64,000 bases of DNA. It comes from Astrocystis sublimbata. Lineage: Eukaryota; Ascomycota; Sordariomycetes; Xylariales; Xylariaceae. Every line of letters starts with the position of its first letter. Within the stretch, counting starts at the first letter, position 1. The stretch is taken from NCBI GenBank assembly GCA_022453515.1, contig JAJNNY010000016.1, positions 558,001-622,000 of the forward strand. Reading direction: 5' to 3'. Positions 20,521-32,782 of the stretch are shown in pieces. The translations under genes were made by a program, and so were the position numbers. The notes beneath the pieces were generated by a model. That model had not been told where the DNA came from, did not search any database, and was given only the letters and a program-made list of their open reading frames with translations.

Positions 20521-22611
20521 ATGGCCGCCGACCGATTGCTCAACACGCTGCTGCGGGCGTACCAGGACGCGCCCAATCCCTCTCAAACCAGCAAGATATT
20601 CGGAACCACAGGCACATTGCTCACCACTCTCGCGAACCCCCTCAACATCTCCCTGCTCACTTCGCACGCCCTCCTCGCCCGCTCGATATGGCAGCAACCC
20701 GACGGCCTGCGCACCTGTCTGCAAACCATAAGCATCTTCAACACCGCCGCTCGGCACGTGCGCCGCAACGAGCTGGACAATGCGGAGCTGCCGAGGGGCC
20801 AGCCGGTGATTGGTAGTGGCGTCAGCTCCGACGCCTGGGCGCGCGCCATCGCGAAGGGGCTGGACGATAGGTCTAGCCGGTGGCAGCACACCCTGGTCCT
20901 CACCGGCATATTGATGGGCATGGAGGGCGAGGATAGGAGGTCTCTGTCCTGGCGTTTGCGCTCGACTCTCGAACAAGCCGTCGCCACAGCGGCGAATCTA
21001 GCGCTCGAGGACGGTTCGCGGACGGGGCCATTGGGTAGAGGCGCCGTTGTGCTGGCCCTGGCGTATGCGCTTCCGTTGCTATCAGGGGCCAACAAGGCGC
21101 TTCTCAACGGCAACGCGCTCCTCCCGGCTGTGGTCGACGCCATGCTTAGCGACGAGGGCTTCCAGCGTGGCGAGTTCATCCCAGCTATAGAGCTCGACCT
21201 GGCGCCTGCGCGCAAGTTCGCCTGGTCTGCCGCGTCCCCTTCGGTTGCCCGGATACAACAGCTCGAGTCGCGACCTTTGGTGCAGACCATCGCATCCGTA
21301 TCTCAGCTCTGCCTGTTCGCTGTGCAACACGCCGGCGACTCGAACGTCGTTCTCGCTACCCAGGACGACCTCCTAACCTTCACGGCCAGTGTGCTGGACA
21401 AGTGGGAGCACTGCGCCCTTTCCCTCGTAGATCCCTCCGTCGAACCAGTCAAGCTACCGGCCGAGACTCTACAGGGACCATGGCCGATGCTGTGGCGGCT
21501 CATGAACAAGATTTCGATCGCAGTAGTAATATCGTTACAGCCCGTCGTCGGACGGTGTCTGCTCGACCCCTATCTACGCAACGACCATGTCGCGCCCATA
21601 GTCGCAACAAAGACTCTCCACGCGTTGCGGAATCTATCGTTCGTTCTGTCCCGGAGCGGCGGGAAGTCGTTTCAGCAATACACCTTCACATATCTCACCT
21701 CGCTAGACATCATATCTCGCTACCCGGACGCCAGCACCGCATTCCTGCAAGAAACGCTCCCACCCGCACCAACCATTGTGCCATCCCCGTTGCACCAGTC
21801 CTTGGCCCTCTTCTATCTCAACACTGCGGAGCACCTCCCCCTCTCTCTCTCCACACCCTCCGCCGAAGCTCTCATCGTCTCCCCAGCAACGGCGCATCTC
21901 GCGCCCACGTCCTGGCTCCTCTCGCCCGCCAACACGCCGCCCTCGACCCTCACGCTCGAGCTCTTCGAGTCCTCCCACGCCGCCCTCCTCAGCGTCTTCT
22001 CGTGTCCCCAACACAGTGCTCTCACCGCGCCACTAGTGCCATTCTACATCGATACCTTGTTAACATCTTTCCCCGCCCGGATCTCACCGCGCCAGTTCCG
22101 GCTCGCCTTCCGCACAATCATGCAAGTCTCCTCCCCACCCTTCCCGATCTCCATCTCGCATCCTCAGCTCTCGGAGACGCTTCTCGAGATGCTGCGGTAC
22201 AGAGCTGAAGGAGCATCCACAGCTCCTCTGCAAGATACCTCCCTGTCGTCGTTGCCATCAGGACAGGGACAACAGGAGGATACGAGCGACGGCTTCGTAC
22301 TATCGGAGCAGACGACTCTCGTCCTGGCCCTGATCGACGCACTGCCCTTCTTACCAGTGCACCTCGTCGACGAGTGGCTCTCCCGCGCCGCCGAGGCCAG
22401 CACCAGGATCCCGGATCCGCGCATGGGCGACGTCGCGAGAAAGAGATTGTGGGAGGTCCTCGCGGACGGCGAGCTAGACGTCGAGCGCGCTGTTGCGGGC
22501 GTCACGTGGTGGGGGACGAGGGGCGGGCGGAATATGATGACAATAGGAAGTGGCAGCGGGGAGCTGCCGATGATGATGAGTGGTGCGCTTGGCGAGAGGA
22601 GTCGGCTGTGA
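20521..22611 (+). CDS. Peroxisomal membrane protein PEX17-like
   Basis: Single exon of 696 residues from the ATG at 20521. An in-frame ATG at 20461 would add 20 residues unlike the family, and the 20521 start gives the MAADRLL opening typical of filamentous-ascomycete members. The sequence resembles the protein annotated in these fungi as peroxisomal membrane protein Pex17, which acts with Pex14 in the docking complex for matrix protein import. Family-like features include the SQTSKIFGT segment near residue 21, NPLNISLLTS near 39, a central TLHALRNLSFVLS block, and a C-terminal LALIDALPFLP and WWGTRGGR. Several hydrophobic stretches are present, but no clear catalytic motif. The right end of the transposon lies only about 250 bp upstream. 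The family assignment comes from remembered similarity; the biochemical role is inferred from the name. Confidence 0.72.
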   Translation: MAADRLLNTLLRAYQDAPNPSQTSKIFGTTGTLLTTLANPLNISLLTSHALLARSIWQQPDGLRTCLQTISIFNTAARHVRRNELDNAELPRGQPVIGSGVSSDAWARAIAKGLDDRSSRWQHTLVLTGILMGMEGEDRRSLSWRLRSTLEQAVATAANLALEDGSRTGPLGRGAVVLALAYALPLLSGANKALLNGNALLPAVVDAMLSDEGFQRGEFIPAIELDLAPARKFAWSAASPSVARIQQLESRPLVQTIASVSQLCLFAVQHAGDSNVVLATQDDLLTFTASVLDKWEHCALSLVDPSVEPVKLPAETLQGPWPMLWRLMNKISIAVVISLQPVVGRCLLDPYLRNDHVAPIVATKTLHALRNLSFVLSRSGGKSFQQYTFTYLTSLDIISRYPDASTAFLQETLPPAPTIVPSPLHQSLALFYLNTAEHLPLSLSTPSAEALIVSPATAHLAPTSWLLSPANTPPSTLTLELFESSHAALLSVFSCPQHSALTAPLVPFYIDTLLTSFPARISPRQFRLAFRTIMQVSSPPFPISISHPQLSETLLEMLRYRAEGASTAPLQDTSLSSLPSGQGQQEDTSDGFVLSEQTTLVLALIDALPFLPVHLVDEWLSRAAEASTRIPDPRMGDVARKRLWEVLADGELDVERAVAGVTWWGTRGGRNMMTIGSGSGELPMMMSGALGERSRL

Positions 22612-23368
22612 AAAAAGCAAGACGAGGATTTGCATGGCTTACGTAGGGTGTCTGTTTTGCTTTTCAACTTGTTAGTTTACCAGCGGATACCTTGGGAAGG
22701 GATGGTTGGCGTTTGAGGGCCTTGTCATTTATCTTAGATACGAAGTACGTGACTGTAGAAACACCTACCTCTAGTTCAACTGGAGGTGGACCGGAGGGGG
22801 GGGGGGGGGGGGGGGGGGAGGGCACGACGGGAGAACTTTACAGCATCAAGACTTATTATCGCTAATTAGCAAGACGCACTGAATGGCATTGTCAACGCAG
22901 TACCGCGTTCTACCTATGCTATGGACGAAGCAAAAATTCATTGACTCTAATGCAGCGCTCGCTATAAGGTCGTCCTGATACTCCATTTTGTAGAATGATA
23001 TTCGTGAGCTGGATCCATGATCTGTTCCAGAATGCCCAAGTTTACCTAACCAAGTTTTGCTTTTGATGGTGTTGAGCCCCGTCCTGCATTGTTGATCGAA
23101 CCAGTCCGAATGCTATATGTATAAGTAAAGTAGTATAGGCGCACGAGACAAGCTACTTATGCTGACCGATTTCCGTCCAAAGAATTCGTGGAACGCCGTT
23201 GACTAGACTGGTCACTTGGTTGTTTCATTTTATAAACGTAATCCCAGATTGAGGAAGTCATGCGATAAGTTACCCCTGAAAGGAATCTCTTTTACGCATA
23301 CCAAGAAGTGTCTTCTTTTATATGAAAAATTTAGGATTCAAACCGTTATCGTAATCTCATGTGCGTCA
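22612..23368. other. Convergent intergenic region with a poly-G tract
   Basis: Lies between the 3' ends of the PEX17-like and ZIP genes. It contains a run of 23 G and AT-rich sequence beyond it. No gene is seen; a 103-codon frame at 23216-23527 overlaps the ZIP gene on the opposite strand and looks like chance. Confidence 0.6.
22796..22818. repeat. Poly-G tract (23 bases)
   Basis: Uninterrupted run of G shortly downstream of the PEX17-like gene. It could form G-rich structures and is likely length-variable. Confidence 0.85.
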
Positions 23369-25083
23369 TCAATGTGCGTCCGATCCAAACACGCTACTCA
23401 GACCCAACAGTATCATGCCGAGGAACGCGAACAGAATGCTCAAGTTCTTGTTGTGATTCAGGCTCAGACTCTCGACGAAGAGCTGCAGGGCAACGCTGAC
23501 CATGATACCCGCAGTGATGGCGAATAGACAGCCATACGACACCGCGTCAGGGGTAATGTGCGTATGGTTAGCCAGCTTGAACCAGGCAAAGGCGATGCTG
23601 GCGCCTGCCGGCTGGCTCAGCCCACCGAGCAAAAACGACCACATGATCGCCTTGGTCCGGCTGTGTAGGGCCATGTACAGAGGCAGAGCGAGCGCGAAAC
23701 CCTCTGATATGTTGTGCACGAAGAGCGCCACAAACACATTAAAGCCCAGAGCAGGGTTGGTGTGGTTGGTCGCATACGTGATGAAGCCCTCGGGAAATTT
23801 GTGGAGAGCGATAGCCACGGACGTCTGGAGACCAAGCGCAAGAAATGCATTCTCTGCAACGTGATGGTGATGTTGCGCTTCAAGATCGTCCGAAGAAATG
23901 GAATCGCATTCGTGATCATGAGGAGGCGGTTGGCTTCCGCGAGACTGCGCGCGACTTCTGTTCTGCGTCGGGCTTACTTGCGAGTCGTGTCTTTCACCAT
24001 CTTCTTCTACCCTGCCCATGCTAGAGCCAGCGTAGGAAGTATTTGTTCGAAGAAACGTCGCCGACCGCGGAGTGCCGCTGCTCCGAGTCATTAGGTGTTT
24101 GAAGCACTCCTGACCGCAAGGGTCTGAGTATCCAAAGCACGGCCCCAGCTCGTCGCAGTTCGACTTGGTATCTTTCACGAATGAGACGACTCGCTTGGGT
24201 ACGCGTAGCATGGACGGTCTTCGAGACCCGGTTGCTGCACGATCCCGAGTTCCGGCGTGAAATGAGGTGTGGTCGATCTGGACAGACTTCGCTCTCCTAA
24301 ACGCGTGCCTACTAGAGTGGTGAGAGTCGGGGTTCTGGCTTGCCAACAGCGGTGTTGATTCGGTCAAGTGTCCGTTTTCCTCCGTTGGTCCTGCTGACTC
24401 TTCTGGGACCTTATGCCCACCATCCGACGAGTGGGAGGCATGATCGTGATGATCACGCTTGTCGACACTGCGGGCACGGGACGACTGTTTTCGCGAGTCG
24501 CCTTGAACACTTCCATTCAAGGAATGTTCATCGTGGCTATGATCGCAGTCCACGACATGGGACGGCAGAAGTTGATGGAACAACCTCGAGAGTATTTGAA
24601 TACCCACAAAACCAGCAGCAAAGCAAGCCATAAGGATGAGACTCGCGATTTGTGGACGTAGTTCGGCTGTTGTCAAGTAGTGCTTTGCTTCGGGCAGCAT
24701 GCTATATAAAGATGTAAAGATCTAGGTGTGACGCAGTCAGTGGTCAAGTCTCCTATCAGCAACAAAATCGGAGATTATACAAAACGGACATACCAGGACA
24801 CCAAAACTTAGGCTCAGCGAGCAAGCTTGGAATGTGGTGCTCTCCTCGACTCGAAAGCTCTTCTTGCCAGGGAAGAGGCGGACTACGATATCGATACAGA
24901 TGATGGCGGCGCCGAGTACACAGGCTACATAGCCAGATCAATAGCTGTTAGCGATTCATCGAGCAAGAGGCAGGAGCGAGGTGTCTGCGCATTTATTATC
25001 TACTCACCGATTCCGCTCACGATGCACATGATCCATCCTCTCAGGTCGTTGTCGATTCCTGCAGTGGTCATTATGGGATCCAT
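23369..25083 (-). CDS. ZIP-family zinc transporter, Zrt3-like
   Basis: Three exons, 25083-25008, 24924-24794 and 24721-23369, give 519 residues. ZIP proteins move zinc into the cytosol; this type resembles yeast Zrt3, which releases zinc from the vacuole. The N-terminal exons code the first spans (GWIMCIVSGI, then ACVLGAAIICIDIVV). A long His- and Ser-rich cytosolic loop (about residues 110-320) includes HDHECD and a run of four His. The C-terminal core has the metal-site motifs HKFPEG and HNISEGFALALPL, and GGLSQPAG. Introns are 83 nt (24925-25007) and 72 nt (24722-24793), with GTGAGT and GTATGT donors; the joins are phase 1 and phase 0 and stay in frame. The gene is divergent from NUC1. Choice of Zrt3 over other ZIP classes rests on overall layout. 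Confidence 0.88.
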
Positions 25084-26762
25084 GTTGCCAAAGCAAAGCC
25101 AAAGCCGTTCGCTTGTTCGGTTGCTCTCCCACTACCTCTCTCCGGCCGGTGTGCTTATGGAGGCATAGAACTCGGGTATGTAGTTTATGCCCTCTTGACG
25201 TAGGCCAAGCCAATTGTAGCGAGAAGAAGCCAATGAGATAGAAAAGCAGTGCGAATCGCAATTCGGAATGTTTGACGGTTGTAAGTAAATATATAGCAAA
25301 GAGTAGCGGCACTGAACTCTAGCGGCAAGACGGCGATTCAAAACATATATATTGCAGGTTCGAGGTGACGGCCCCACGAAGCAGGAAGAGTAAGTAGGTA
25401 GGCAAGTGGTGCGGCAGGTGACCAGTAGGTAGATAGATTTAGGGAGGTAGTTAGGTAGACAGATGGTTAGGTAAATAAAGATTGGTAAAATCGACAGCAA
25501 CAATACAGGTAAAGTAGAGGTAGTAGGCAAACAAGTGGTAGGCGAGTAGCAGAGTCTCGTTTTCTCCGATCAACATGCCGGTTTAAAGGGTCCGTGGTCG
25601 TGGGCGGGCCCTTGCCGTTGATTGACTAAACCTTCTGCTGGTTGCGGGCGTGGCATGCGTGGTTCCTACGGGTCGGCTACAGTCCTGCCTGCAGAGCTGT
25701 GATTGGTTGGGCTAAACCTGATATAGGCCATTCGATACATTGCCAAGCCTGGCCGTGAGGACCTTGATGGTCGACTCTGAACCGCCTACCCGTCAACCTG
25801 TGGAAGAAATGAACAAGGGAAGGTAAAGGGAGAGGGAGAGGGAGAGACTGCCTGCAGAGTCGGGTACATGTACGAGTAGGTAGGACGAGAACATGACGAG
25901 CTGATGAGGTACCTGAGAGCAATTGATATAACCTTGGAAGGTACCTAGGTAGGTATGGAGGTTGGAATGAAGAGTTTCGCCGAGTACCTACCTAAGGTTG
26001 GTAGGCCCGTGGGTACACAGCTGGTCCCTTCTCTGACCTACCTACTTTATGCACCTACCTAAAATCAATTAGACACTCCTGTTCCGTCCCGAAGTACTGT
26101 CAATTGAGCCCGAGCACTCTTATCTCACGTTAGATGTGCACGTGAAGAGGTTGGCTCAACTGCGGGCAGTGGTGGTTCCACCATATTTATGAAGCTAAGC
26201 GCAGCTAAGGCAAGAGCCTCTCATCCCCGTGACAGTCTGACAGACCGTGGCGCGAAGCTAAAGTCAGACATGTTTTACCTTAGGTAGACATGAATACATG
26301 TAGGTAGTGGGGTATAAGCTATAGCTCGGGACAGCCCGTCGCTTACAGCCGAAAGCTGTGATTGGATAGAGCACACGCTCTAGCAATTCTAGGTAGGTAG
26401 GTACATGTATCTAGGTAGGTTAGGTAGGTACTTGCTATTAGTGCTGCTCAAGTATCTTCCCACATGTATGCCCTACCTACAAAAGACCCTTGGAAAAAAC
26501 CTGGGACTGGTGACCATACTGCAACATCCCACACCCATCACGACATCAACGAGGGCCTCGCATCACACCCCTCTCGCGGGCCCCATATACTTTCATATAC
26601 CACACATCACGCGCCTCGAGTCAAAGTCTTCAGCTGGTCTGTCTGTCGTCGTCGTCGTCGCCGCATCCTCCTTCTCTTCTTTACCTTTTCCCGCCTGCGT
26701 TTTGCGCTCACTGAGAACACCAACCCACCCAACACAGCTCCCAAGAAGCCCCAGCCGGCAAC
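25084..26762. other. Divergent promoter region between ZIP transporter and NUC1
   Basis: About 1.7 kb without a supportable gene. It contains many TACCTA/TAGGTA motifs (25390-25470, 25940-26060, 26280-26430), a GGGAGA-rich stretch at 25826-25848 and, in the NUC1 leader, a GTC triplet run near 26645-26660. Confidence 0.6.
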
Positions 26763-27866
26763 ATGTCCAAGACCACGCTCGCAATTATAGCCGCTGCCAG
26801 CGCAGGAGCGGGTGCCGCCGCTACAGCCGCCATGTTCTCCATGAGATCGCAATCCGACCGAAAGCTCGAAACCCCAGCCAGAACAATATCCACCACCACA
26901 ACCACCGTCTCCACCAACCCTACCTCGGCTCCCGTTCCCGTTCCGTCTAAGCAGATCTTCGCGCCTCCGATTCAGCAACAGGGTCTTTCTATCCCCGCCC
27001 CCGCCGCTCTCGCCGCTCTCGGGCCAGTAGATCCCGCCGGGCTATTCGAGTACGGCTTCCCCGGGCCCGTGGCAGACATCGCAACACGATCAGCATTAGT
27101 TTCATCCTTCGACCGCCGACTACGGAATCCCCACTGGGTTATCGAACATATAACCCCCGCGTCCTTGGCCATGAAGTATGCTGATCGAAAACACAGCGTG
27201 TTTCTAGAAGACGAAGGGGTGCCTGAAAAGTTCCGCGCGAAATTAAAGGACTACTTCAAGTCAGGCTACGACCGGGGTCACCAAGTCCCCGCCGCCGATG
27301 CGAAATGGTCGCAGAACGCCATGGATGAGACCTTCTTCCTCACGAACATGTCGCCCCAAGTCGGCGAGGGTTTCAACCGGGACTACTGGGCGCATTTCGA
27401 GGACTTCTGCCGCCGCCTTACACAGAGGTATCCGAGTGTACGAATCGTCACAGGGCCCCTGTATCTCCCAAAGCGCGACCCAACCGACAACAAGTGGTAC
27501 GTGAAGTATGAGATGATCGGCAGCCCGCCAAACGTCGCCGTGCCCACCCACTTCTACAAGGTCATCTTCGCCGAGGAGGACGGATCCGGGTCGCCCACCA
27601 CGGGCAAGGTCGCCATCGGCGCCTTCGTGCTGCCTAACGCGCGCATCCCAAATGACAAGCCTCTCACCGACTTTGAGGTCCCCATCGAGGCCGTCGAGCG
27701 CGCCAGTGGTCTTGAGTTTGCCTCCAAGCTGCCTCCGCAGCGGCGGAAGCGCCTCTGCACCGACACCAGTTGCGCGCTGGTTATTAGGGATTACGCTGAC
27801 GGGAAAAAAGCGTTTGGCAACAAACCTCCCGTTGGCGCTCTGCCCAAGCCATCCGGCGGGCGTTGA
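26763..27866 (+). CDS. NUC1: Mitochondrial nuclease NUC1 / endonuclease G
   Basis: Single exon, 367 residues. It is a sugar-nonspecific DNase/RNase of the beta-beta-alpha-metal family, held in the mitochondrial intermembrane space and released during cell death. The N terminus has an Ala/Gly-rich hydrophobic segment (about residues 6-24), serving as targeting or anchor sequence, and then a Ser/Thr/Pro linker to about residue 75. The catalytic signature DRGH lies at 170-173 with the general-base His, followed by the FFLTNMSPQ segment and the FNRDYW region that supplies the metal-binding Asn. Length fits fungal NUC1 (about 330-370). A Thr/Val-rich low-complexity region in the linker is unremarkable. 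The gene is convergent with PFS2. Confidence 0.93.
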   Translation: MSKTTLAIIAAASAGAGAAATAAMFSMRSQSDRKLETPARTISTTTTTVSTNPTSAPVPVPSKQIFAPPIQQQGLSIPAPAALAALGPVDPAGLFEYGFPGPVADIATRSALVSSFDRRLRNPHWVIEHITPASLAMKYADRKHSVFLEDEGVPEKFRAKLKDYFKSGYDRGHQVPAADAKWSQNAMDETFFLTNMSPQVGEGFNRDYWAHFEDFCRRLTQRYPSVRIVTGPLYLPKRDPTDNKWYVKYEMIGSPPNVAVPTHFYKVIFAEEDGSGSPTTGKVAIGAFVLPNARIPNDKPLTDFEVPIEAVERASGLEFASKLPPQRRKRLCTDTSCALVIRDYADGKKAFGNKPPVGALPKPSGGR

Positions 27867-28589
27867 ATAAATTAATGCAATAAGGAGGAAATTCAAGCAT
27901 CAGCAGATCAGAGTCACCTGAACCAAAAGACCACCATCCTGTACATATAGACGCGCATGAATGGTTTCCGTTCGATTGTTTCAGATAGGTCCTCGTCGTA
28001 CTTTTTAGGGAAGGTATATCACGTAATAGCATTTGGGAGCATTTGGCATTTGGTAACAGTCCCAGGGGTATTGGGGGGGGGGCTCAGGATCCATAGCATA
28101 GCGATCATTAAATTGCATTGCACTTCACAAAGCAATAAAACTCGGCGTAGCTCGTCGCATTAAGCCATTTAGAATTATAGCTATCTTTCCATGTACGAAG
28201 CAGAAATGGAGGAACTCGCTCGACCCAACATATTAGAAGGACGATGGGCAAAGGGAAAGAGCGCGGGAAAACTTAAGCCCGAGTCCAAAAACGGAGTTGT
28301 ATGTAATCTCTGACGCTACGAGTAACTATATTTCACCAGCGAGATGATAAGGTGGTAACGCCCCGACTCCTTCTCATCGCAACGAAAACTAAAGGTATCT
28401 GAGACGCTCAGCCCATCTCCAGCGAACCCTACGAACTAGTAATACAACTCCTTCATCACAACAAGCATCATTGCCACTACGGATCTCGAATCTCAACTCT
28501 GTTCTCAGTTCTCTCGGGGGCGACCGCTCTCTGAGGCCAGAATAGCAGCGCATCCGCTACTCTCGGGTCCATTCACGATAGGTATCGTC
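27867..28589. other. Convergent intergenic region between NUC1 and PFS2
   Basis: 3' flanks of the two convergent genes. No gene, repeat or RNA was recognised apart from a short G run near 28073-28081. Confidence 0.6.
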
Positions 28590-30725
28590 CTATCTGACTC
28601 GCGTGTAATTCCCTTTCTTCTGTTCCATGCGCAGACTCTCCTCCTGACTAGGCAGAGGCGCTCGTCCACGCGCAGTGTTTCCAGCCGCCATATCGGCCGG
28701 TAACGGCAGCTGCGGCGGGAGCGGGAAGCCAGGCGGCATGGCGAAGTTGGGCGGCGGTACAAAGCCTGGCGGTGGCACCATGCCTCCCATGCCCGGAGGT
28801 GGGGGTGGAGGAAACCCTGCTTTCTGGATCATCTCCGCGATCTTGGCGAGGTCGGCCGGGTTGTTCGGGTCCAAGCCTGGCAGCGGCAGCGGAGCGCCAC
28901 CGTTGGGACCGAGAAGTGGAAATGGCAAAGCAGGGTGGGCAGCCCCCGCCGGCATGCCACCAACGCCAGGGATTTGAGGTGGTGGCGGCGGGACACCGTT
29001 TGCGGGCAACGTCAAGCCGGGAAGACCTGGAAATGCGGAGGCCGCCTGTCGGAGCGGCATCTTCTGGTCGACAAGACCTTCCATCTCGTCCTCGGCCTCT
29101 TGCTCTTCCTCCTCTTGTCGTTGACGACGGCCGCCTCGTCGGTCCCACGTCCCCTGCACTTCGGCGGCTGCCTCTCCAATGTGGTATCTGTCCTGGAACA
29201 CGTCCGTGTCTCCCGGCCGAGCCCGAGTCCAGAATCTTGTTATGCGATCATTCGAGCCTGACGCTAGAATATGGCCCATCGGGTGCCAGTCGAGAGACCA
29301 GATTGCGAAGTCGTGTGCAAAGGGGACTTTGTGGGCTGGAAATATACTCTGAGGCGGCGCTGATGACGGATCTGGACTCTCGTACACAGCGGGGTTGTTC
29401 GGTTGGCCAGCTGGTGTGTTCGGTTCGTCGAGGATGTAGTGATGTAAGGAGCCCTCATTGCCTCCTGTGCTGAGGAGATTGGCGTGTATCGGGTGCCAAG
29501 TTAAAGTCGATATGTCCTTCTCGTGTCCCTTGATCAGGCATATGTCTCGCATCATGCGTAAGTCGAATATTCTGGCCGTCTGATCGCGTGCGGATGTCGC
29601 GAGACAGTTACCCATCACACGTTCGAAGAGTGTTTTAGTGATGTTGTTCTTGTGGCCATGGAGGGTCGTAAGACAGCGCTGTGTCCTCGGGTCCCACAGT
29701 TTTACCAGGTGATCTTTGCTACCTGATACAATCAGGCCTTTTGTCGGATGCCAGTCACAGCTCTTGGCATCCCAGCCATGCCCTTGTAGTGTTGATTCGG
29801 CGACGCCCCCGGCAAAATCAAAGATTTTGAGTGTAGAGTCGTCCGAGGCAGTCACAAACTTGACATCAGTTGGACTAAAAGCGATATCCCGGATGGGATC
29901 TCGATGACCTTGAATGACCTTGACATTATTGAAATTCGGCTGCCAGTACTTGATGATGCCGTCATGGTCAGCTGATAGCAACCAGTCATCGCTGTGAGAG
30001 TAGGCTAGCGCGCGAATAGCAACATCGTGAGCCTGCATGATGGTCTCGAAGTTGAAACCGGTACCATTCCACAAGGTAAACTCGCCGCTGCTTGATGCCG
30101 TCAATAGTCTTCGACCCTCAGGCGTCCATCGGACAACGTTGACTGGATGCTTAATCTTATTGAGCGACGAATGTAGATGTTTTGTGGGTACCGTGTCAGC
30201 CGGTGCCGTAACTCTAGCTAACGGCGGAAGCATCTGCATCCCCAGTCAGTGCTTGTGAGCATGTACGATATTCCGCCTTTCCATGGAACCTACATCAACG
30301 ATATAACTTGCGCTGGGACGCTCCAGTTCGCCGTTATAGGATCCTTTATAGCGTGGCTGGCGATCACGCATCCACTGTGCCATTGTAGAGCCATAATCAG
30401 TCACCGGACCTGCAACGAGAGGGTGTCAGCAACATGTCGAAGGACCGAACCGGCGGTCAGACATTAAGTAAAGGGTAGAAGGTCGTGTCAATATTGATCA
30501 GGGTTGAGCTTGTCGGAGTTGACACTCCATGTACCCTCGTCAGAGGGTTAGGATGGTGTGGTACTCAGGAAGCAAATAGACACAATGCATATCTGCCTCA
30601 TAAGTTCAAGTTTCAATGGCTGAGAAAGTGAGAGCAGCGCACTTACGGCGACCTCTAGCTCGCACGAAACCGCCTTCATGTGAAGGACCGGGACCGCCAT
30701 GATCCCCACGTGGCTCGTAAGCCAT
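28590..30725 (-). CDS. PFS2: Polyadenylation factor subunit 2 (Pfs2/WDR33)
   Basis: Three exons, 30725-30647, 30409-30294 and 30233-28590, give 612 residues. Pfs2 is the WD40 scaffold of the cleavage and polyadenylation factor in the nucleus, equivalent to human WDR33, which reads the AAUAAA signal. The N-terminal exons code a Gly/Arg-rich start and the conserved [13 protein letters not shown] and RPSASYIVD segments. About seven WD repeats follow ([50 protein letters not shown] and others). The C-terminal part is Gln/Glu-rich and then strongly Pro/Gly-rich. Introns are 237 nt (30410-30646, GTAAGT donor) and 60 nt (30234-30293, GTAGGT donor). The phase 1 and phase 0 joins keep the family sequence unbroken. 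The ATG at 30239 that precedes the third exon lies in the intron. Confidence 0.92.
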
Positions 30726-32782
30726 GACGGCCAGGTAGATGAGGTAGATGTTCGTTTCGATGCAAGTTGGGATTGCGCTCCTGGGCTGCCTGCAGCTGTG
30801 GTTTGGCAGAAACAGAGCGAGGTGTAGACTAGAGTTGTTCGACAATAAGGTAAATTGATGAAGGGACGGATGTGCAGGATTAAACTGATATGAAGACGAG
30901 ATCTTTGATACAGATTGCCGCATACGCCTCTGCCCCAGAACCCTGCAGCGTGGTGGTGGAATCTTTCAGCCACAGAACGAGAGCGCGTTCAATAGAGTGT
31001 GGTTCATTGTGTGGCTGGTGGTCATCAGCTGAATTACCTAAGCAAGCCATCAAGCCAGGATCTAAGCTAACCGAGCTAACCAACCTCAGTCGGGACCAAG
31101 TGCCAGGTGGTGGAAGCCGAGGCTGAAATGTAACGACGGAAAGAGCTCTTCTTTTGCTTTTCGCTCTAATTTCGTAGAGGCTCCACAAGAACCACTCAAA
31201 GCTAAGGTACACTAAGATATTTGCTTTTTCGAAATATCCATTTTCACATGTTATTTACAGCCATGTTTGATATGGTGTTGGATCATTCCATCTCTGTCGA
31301 CCTACCCTCGCTACCTACCAAAAGTACAGCGCATTACTTCAACGTTATATGTCCCCCATATAACCATAACCACTCGCCACTCTTGACGAGTCTCGTCTGC
31401 CGACCTAATGAATAGGTACCTAGTAACACCTCGGACGGAGACTTCCACCACAACGGATCCTGGAAATTATTATAATCCTAGTCACTCCTGGTGCGATATC
31501 AGAACAGAAGGGTAACCACCTCGGCAAAGCCATTGCGAACACGCATGAGGAAAGATATTGTCTCGAGATTTCCAGCTCCCCGAGACTTGTACGGTTTGTA
31601 TGTGTCAATCGAAAGCAGGCGCCACATCAAGATAACAGTTTCCCTCCACAAAACATGTAGGCCAATCGAGGATAATTGATAATACATGTAACGGTCCGGC
31701 ATGAAGGGACTTCTAGTACCTACCCAGGTAGGAGGGTTGCAGTAAGTCTGGGCCCAAACTGTTGCAATTGCATGCAGAACATGTCGCTTGAAGAAGGGTG
31801 GTGATACATGCACTTGCCTTGTCCCTATATTGCCTAGGGGAGCTAATAGAGCTATGTCGGTATTGTGCGCTAAGACGCATGGGGTAAAACGGCCCTCTAG
31901 GTTCATGCCCCTCTGCCCTCGGCCTCTGAGTGGGTGGCGTGGGCGGCCTAGACGTTCCACTGATTCGGCCTATACCTACCAGGTACTTCAAGGTTTACTT
32001 ACCAATTCGCCGGGCCGCTAAGTACCTCTCTGATGTCAGTGTCAAATAGAACAGCGCTGAGCCAGCCCATAGGTAACTCTGCCGTCATGTACCTCAACTT
32101 TTCAATATTTCATCTAATCTTGCACATTCCAATCGGGCCAATAAGTTGGCACCAAGACAGCATATGTTCCCTATTTATGTGTAGGGATATTATCTATATC
32201 TCCATATCTTGCGTTCATCCGTGCCGTCCATTCCCGTTCCCCGCCAGAGCTTTTCCTCGTCTACCCGAGAAGCAAAAGCAGCGAGTTCAAACTATAACCT
32301 GACCCGTCGACTGTCTCTTCCCTGGGTGGCCTGCCGTGCTCATTGCATCGGTCCCCTCTTCTGCCTACTCTCCGTCGTTGGAGTTCGAGTCCCTTCACCT
32401 TGCATTCCTGGCGATTGGCTCTCGGGATACCATCAGCTATATACTATATTCGCTCGCCAATCTTCCATTTCTTGCTCGCTTTGCTTCAACACTCCGCTCG
32501 AGTTGTTTGACTCCTCTCAGGAATCCGGGAGGCAGTAGAATCCCGAGATCGCCAACTTTTGCTTGCTTGGTTGATGGTTCCCTGGAACAGACTTAATCGG
32601 TGCCATTCGCCCAAGCTGCTCGCCATTTTTGGTTGCATAGTACTCCTCTCGTCCGGTACCGGGGAACGCTTTCTTTCTTGTTATCGGAAGTCTTATATAT
32701 TTAAGCGAGCCGTCCCATGTGTTTCGACAGCCGATCTCATCCATAATCACCGGGTTTGCCGCCTAACACGCTGTGAGGCGTA
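30726..32782. other. Divergent intergenic region between PFS2 and DGAT1-like gene
   Basis: About 2 kb with no gene that can be supported on either strand. The last 600 bp are pyrimidine-rich (TCTCTT, CTCGCTC) and probably contain the leader and promoter of the acyltransferase gene. One TACCTACC/GGTAGG motif lies at 31718-31735. Confidence 0.55.
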
